In this document: positions 23,552 through 25,673 of the stretch, one piece after another | How positions within the stretch are numbered: the first letter of the stretch is position 1 | Layout of the letters: every line of letters begins with the position of its first letter | Notes under the pieces: model-generated | The model's database searches: none | The model's input: only the letters and a program-made list of their open reading frames with translations | Told to the model about the DNA's origin: nothing | Origin: a virus | Reading direction: 5' to 3' (one strand) | Length of the DNA: 25,673 bases | Virus record (IMG/VR): IMGVR_UViG_3300025669_000176 | Location: 1 to 25,673 of that record | Position numbers and translations under genes: made by a program

Positions 23552-23916
23552 TATAAATCAACTCCTAACTCAAACCCGATATTTCTCGCAGTTTCCTCAA
23601 AACCTAACCACGCAAGCCAGTTCTCGGCGTCGGTGTCGTTAGGTATTTTCAGTTCGCAATTCTCTTGCAACTCTTGGAATAGTTCCATAATGTCGCCGGA
23701 GTGTGTGGCAAAGAATTTGTGTGTGTCCGTGTAGTAGATCAGATCGCCAACTATACCGCTTATGCATCCATGCTGTAGATCCTCAAACATTTGCTCGGGA
23801 GTGTCGTATCCGTCCAACTGGTCAACCAACATCTCAGCGACTGCCTTTTTTAAGCCTGTTGCTTTGTAGTTACCCGATATATTCTCTAATTCTGTTATCA
23901 GTTCTTTATTTGTCAT
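23551..23916 (-). CDS. DUF7222-like phage protein (121 aa)
   Basis: The acidic 121-aa protein contains AVAEMLVDQLDGYDTPEQMF, EDLQHGCISGIVGDLIYYTD, THKFFATHSGDIMELFQEL and ENWLAWLGFEETARNIGFEL. The LQHGC-SG-V--LIYY-DT-KF---H--DI-EL core is one I associate with the DUF7222 family of phage and plasmid early proteins, whose function is unknown. The start is preceded by GGGGGTG about ten bases upstream. It is the first full gene after a strong promoter at 24033-24061 and a leader of about 110 bases. Confidence 0.65.
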   Translation of the reverse strand: MTNKELITELENISGNYKATGLKKAVAEMLVDQLDGYDTPEQMFEDLQHGCISGIVGDLIYYTDTHKFFATHSGDIMELFQELQENCELKIPNDTDAENWLAWLGFEETARNIGFELGVDL

Positions 23917-23939
23917 TCTATATATTCACCCCCTTCAAT

Positions 23940-23993
23940 TTAATTTAGTGGCCCGTTACCAATTATTACGCTTTCAATATAAAAGCCTTTCAT
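23940..23993 (-). CDS. Possible leader peptide ORF (17 aa)
   Basis: Inside the leader of the 121-aa gene an ATG opens a 17-codon frame, MKGFYIESVIIGNGPLN, closing in TAA about 23 bases before the next ATG. No Shine-Dalgarno precedes it. It could be a leader peptide, a remnant, or chance. Confidence 0.25.
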   Translation of the reverse strand: MKGFYIESVIIGNGPLN

Positions 23994-24032
23994 GGAGAGC
24001 AACGGACCGTGTGGTTCTCCCTAACCTTCTTA

Positions 24033-24061
24033 ATTCTATCGTAACCCGCCTACGATGTCAA
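24033..24061 (-). promoter_or_regulatory. Strong sigma70-type promoter with operator-like palindrome
   Basis: On the minus strand a perfect -35 TTGACA (24056-24061), a 17-bp spacer and TAGAAT (24033-24038, five of six consensus bases) are seen. The spacer contains the inverted repeat ATCGTA (24038-24043) and TACGAT (24051-24056), separated by seven bases, so a repressor dimer could block polymerase. Transcription would start near 24026 and run into the 121-aa gene and the ArdC-N-like operon. Confidence 0.7.
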
Positions 24062-24084
24062 GGGAAAATACCCTAGAACCAATT

Positions 24085-24104
24085 AGTGCAACTACCGTTG
24101 CACT
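24085..24104. repeat. Perfect hairpin at the stop codon of the 73-aa gene
   Basis: AGTGCAAC (24085-24092) and GTTGCACT (24097-24104) form an 8-bp stem with a TACC loop spanning the TAG stop. No T-run follows on the minus strand, so an intrinsic terminator is not supported. It lies between the upstream gene and the strong promoter at 24061 and could insulate the two. Confidence 0.6.
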
Positions 24105-24313
24105 ATCCATTCGACACCAAACTCAAATAACAGAAACCTGTTACCGTAACACAAAAAAACCTCCGAAAACCCACGGCTAACGCCGAGCTTCTTTAATTCT
24201 AAAAAAACAGGCTCGCAAGCATCTGCGACCCGTATACGTTTCGCATTATTTTTTTGTCTAGCATAGATCTTATGCAACTTAAATAACTTATCTAACAAAT
24301 CTCTTTTAGTCAT
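24092..24313 (-). CDS. Small hypothetical protein (73 aa)
   Basis: The ATG overlaps the stop of the 81-aa gene by 8 nt, a sign of coupled translation. The protein starts with a basic helix (MTKRDLLDKLFKLHKIYARQ) and ends with aromatic beta-like segments (SEVFLCYGNRFLLFEFGVEW). I do not recognise a family. A role in early phage functions is suggested only by its place next to the replication gene. Confidence 0.6.
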   Translation of the reverse strand: MTKRDLLDKLFKLHKIYARQKNNAKRIRVADACEPVFLELKKLGVSRGFSEVFLCYGNRFLLFEFGVEWIVQR

Positions 24314-24551
24314 CTGCGACCACCTTAAATTTCTCTAACTTGATACCCTTGGAAATAGCTTTAGAATAATTATGCTTAAAAATATCAGGACTAAACACAG
24401 CCACATTCCAATCACCGGTAGTTTCATTTTTACGATTCACTAAAATAAAACCGCCTGTAGAAATAAACCTCTCCTTACATTCATTGTTAAAAAATAATTT
24501 CCTCAAAAATAAACGTCTATTCTTTCTCGTATTTACAACTGCATTACTCAT
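24306..24551 (-). CDS. Small hypothetical protein (81 aa)
   Basis: The protein is basic at the start (MSNAVVNTRKNRRLFLRKLF) and beta-rich later (ERFISTGGFILVNRKNETTG, DWNVAVFSPDIF). No family is recognised. There is no Shine-Dalgarno before the ATG; instead a consensus promoter places the predicted transcription start at the start codon itself. The first codons (ATGAGTAAT) also resemble the repeat motif of the upstream non-coding region. Confidence 0.6.
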   Translation of the reverse strand: MSNAVVNTRKNRRLFLRKLFFNNECKERFISTGGFILVNRKNETTGDWNVAVFSPDIFKHNYSKAISKGIKLEKFKVVADD

Positions 24552-24557
24552 ATAAGA

Positions 24558-24586
24558 AACATACTAAATTTCTATGCCCCTGTCAA
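24558..24586 (-). promoter_or_regulatory. Sigma70-type promoter at the ATG of the 81-aa gene (leaderless candidate)
   Basis: On the minus strand TTGACA (24581-24586), a 17-bp spacer and TATGTT (24558-24563) are followed by six bases (TCTTAT) and the ATG at 24551. The predicted transcription start is therefore at or next to the A of the start codon. No Shine-Dalgarno is present. Confidence 0.6.
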
Positions 24587-24626
24587 GAGGAGTATACACA
24601 CCCCCCTATAAACACAATACTATTGG

Positions 24627-24892
24627 ATGTCGTTATATGACGTTACTCATGAGTAGCTTTCGCCAATAATCGTGAGTAGCTTTTTATCTGATAACAAAGC
24701 CCAAAAACAACAACGTTACTCATTACTCACACTCTCCTAAAGGAGAGATGATGAGTAACGTTTCGTAAGACGTTGGAGGTTTGAGGAGTATTATGAGGAG
24801 TATTTCTAATAAACAGCCCCACGAGAGCATTTCCACAATGCTACTCATGAGTAGCATTCTTGAGTAACGTGAGTAACGTTAAATAACGACAT
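24627..24892. repeat. TGAGTARC repeat and palindrome array (candidate origin or operator cluster)
   Basis: The 342-base gap 24552-24893 holds no believable gene. Within it TGAGTARC occurs nine times: plus strand at 24650, 24673, 24752, 24848, 24861 and 24870; minus strand at 24642, 24715 and 24840. A perfect 22-bp palindrome spans 24837-24858. AACGTTACTCAT (24712-24723) pairs with ATGAGTAACGTT (24751-24762) around a CTCTCCT/AGGAGAG hairpin (24732-24747). The array is framed by ATGTCGTTAT (24627-24636) and its inverse ATAACGACAT (24883-24892). TGAGGAGTATT is directly repeated at 24782 and 24794. It adjoins the helicase gene. Confidence 0.8.
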
Positions 24893-24893
24893 C

Positions 24894-25673
24894 TTAGAAC
24901 AGTCCGCCCCCAACATCGTCCCTTTCTACTATAGGATTACCTAAAAAGAACCATGACTCTCGCCCTTTCTTACTTTTTACAATTGTTTTTGCTTCCGTCA
25001 TATCCTTTAGAGTTCTATCAGCTGTCGATCTTGAAACGCCCCCGGCACTGACTGTTTCCAATAAAATTTGCCTACTCATTCCATTATTAGAGTCGGCTAG
25101 CGCCGCAGTGATTATTTCTTCCGCTTCTTCTGCTTTCTTTGAATCATCACTAATAACAACCCCTAAATAAGTAAAACCTGTGACAGTAGTTTTACCTTCT
25201 TTATCAGGGTTAGGAATAACATCCATTCTAATCATGAACTTATCTAATTTTTGTTCGTCTCTAGTCTTAGTCTGCTCTAGTGTCATTTCAGTTTTAGATT
25301 TGGCAACTGTTTCTAGTCTGAACATTGTAAAAGTTTGCGCGTTGATGTTGGAAGAACCTCGGAGACGCTGCCCGGAGTTTCTGTATACGCCTTGGGATGG
25401 CTTGTTTTCGTGATGTAGAACTAGGAATGCTATGCCGGGAAATAATTGTTTAAGTGCTTCGAAAAATCTTTGAGTATCTTCTGCGGAATTTGCGGAACCG
25501 ATCATTAAATCTACAAAGGAATCTATAACAATGAGACCGATTTCTTTTTGTTCTACAATTTTAGAAATGTCTGCGGCGAATTGAGAGAGGCCGCCCTTGC
25601 CGTTATGGAGTGCAAAAAGATTTGGCTCTTTTAACCAGTGCAGATTTTTAGGAATACCTTTTAAACCCAGTGC
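24894..25673 (-). CDS. RecA-like replicative helicase/ATPase (RepA/AAA_25 type), 5' end outside window
   Basis: The visible 259 residues run in from the window edge, so the true start and the Walker A region lie outside. Visible motifs are a Walker B (GLIVIDSFVDLMIGSANSAE), FFEALKQLFPGIAFLVLHHE followed by NKPSQGVYRNSGQRLRGSS (the loop typical of RepA/AAA_25 ring ATPases), and strand segments TFTMFRLETV and FMIRMDVIPN. The last 75 residues form a winged helix (SNNGMSRQILLETVSAGGVS, RSTADRTLKDMTEAKTIVKS), probably for DNA binding. The gene likely encodes the phage replicative helicase or a related recombination ATPase. The TGAGTARC array begins at its stop codon. Confidence 0.8.
   Translation of the reverse strand, partial: ALGLKGIPKNLHWLKEPNLFALHNGKGGLSQFAADISKIVEQKEIGLIVIDSFVDLMIGSANSAEDTQRFFEALKQLFPGIAFLVLHHENKPSQGVYRNSGQRLRGSSNINAQTFTMFRLETVAKSKTEMTLEQTKTRDEQKLDKFMIRMDVIPNPDKEGKTTVTGFTYLGVVISDDSKKAEEAEEIITAALADSNNGMSRQILLETVSAGGVSRSTADRTLKDMTEAKTIVKSKKGRESWFFLGNPIVERDDVGGGLF

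Noticed and set aside
24793-24867. Plus-strand 24-codon frame with GAGGAG before its ATG, in the repeat array
   Set aside because: It consists largely of the TGAGGAGTATT and TGAGTARC repeats, encodes no recognisable peptide and opposes all other genes; the site is better explained as a repeat array.
1-25673. Stop-codon reassignment, as found in some gut phages
   Set aside because: TAA, TAG and TGA each terminate genes directly next to downstream starts, and full-length genes need no readthrough.

Overview
The window is part of the genome of a tailed bacteriophage, most likely a short-tailed (podovirus-like) one, probably assembled from a metagenome. Every convincing gene lies on the minus strand, so the biological reading direction runs from position 25673 down to 1. 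The genes are tightly packed, often overlapping as ATGA or TAATG. TAA, TAG and TGA all serve as stops, so the standard bacterial code applies. Shine-Dalgarno sites and sigma70-type promoters point to a bacterial host, but nothing identifies it further. No integrase, tRNA, CRISPR array or transposon was seen.

Early/replication end (25673 to about 22850): a RecA-like replicative helicase/ATPase, cut by the window edge, is followed by a 342-bp non-coding stretch dense in inverted and direct copies of TGAGTARC (candidate origin or operator cluster). Next come two small unknown genes, a strong promoter with an operator-like palindrome in its spacer, a DUF7222-like gene, a structured leader, a standalone ArdC-N-like (antirestriction, ssDNA-binding) gene and two small genes (69 and 48 aa).

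Connector and tail region (22757 to 15574): a gp4-like head-to-tail adaptor, the portal, a beta-propeller-like tail nozzle/hub, a tail fibre and a LysM-containing helical virion protein.

Ejection and packaging region (15572 to 8117): two very large internal virion proteins with a NUMOD3/HNH homing endonuclease gene at their junction, then TerS and TerL. Terminase lies downstream of the portal and internal proteins, not at the start of the morphogenesis cluster.

Capsid region (8120 to 3124): small genes, a DUF1617-like gene, a zinc-knuckle-tailed small protein, a scaffold, a major capsid protein with an extra inserted domain, a decoration or head-fibre protein and two small structural genes.

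Receptor-binding end (3114 to 1): a second HNH endonuclease overlaps a proline-poor collagen-like fibre. That fibre overlaps a LamG-repeat protein that runs off the window. Both fibre genes carry exact internal duplications (72-bp and 717-bp periods), a sign of recent recombination in adhesin genes.

The most unusual points are the TGAGTARC array beside the helicase, at least two good promoters whose -10 box sits 6 nt from an ATG with no Shine-Dalgarno (candidate leaderless mRNAs), competing RNA stems in front of the ArdC-N-like gene, and HNH genes placed exactly at overlaps between structural genes.
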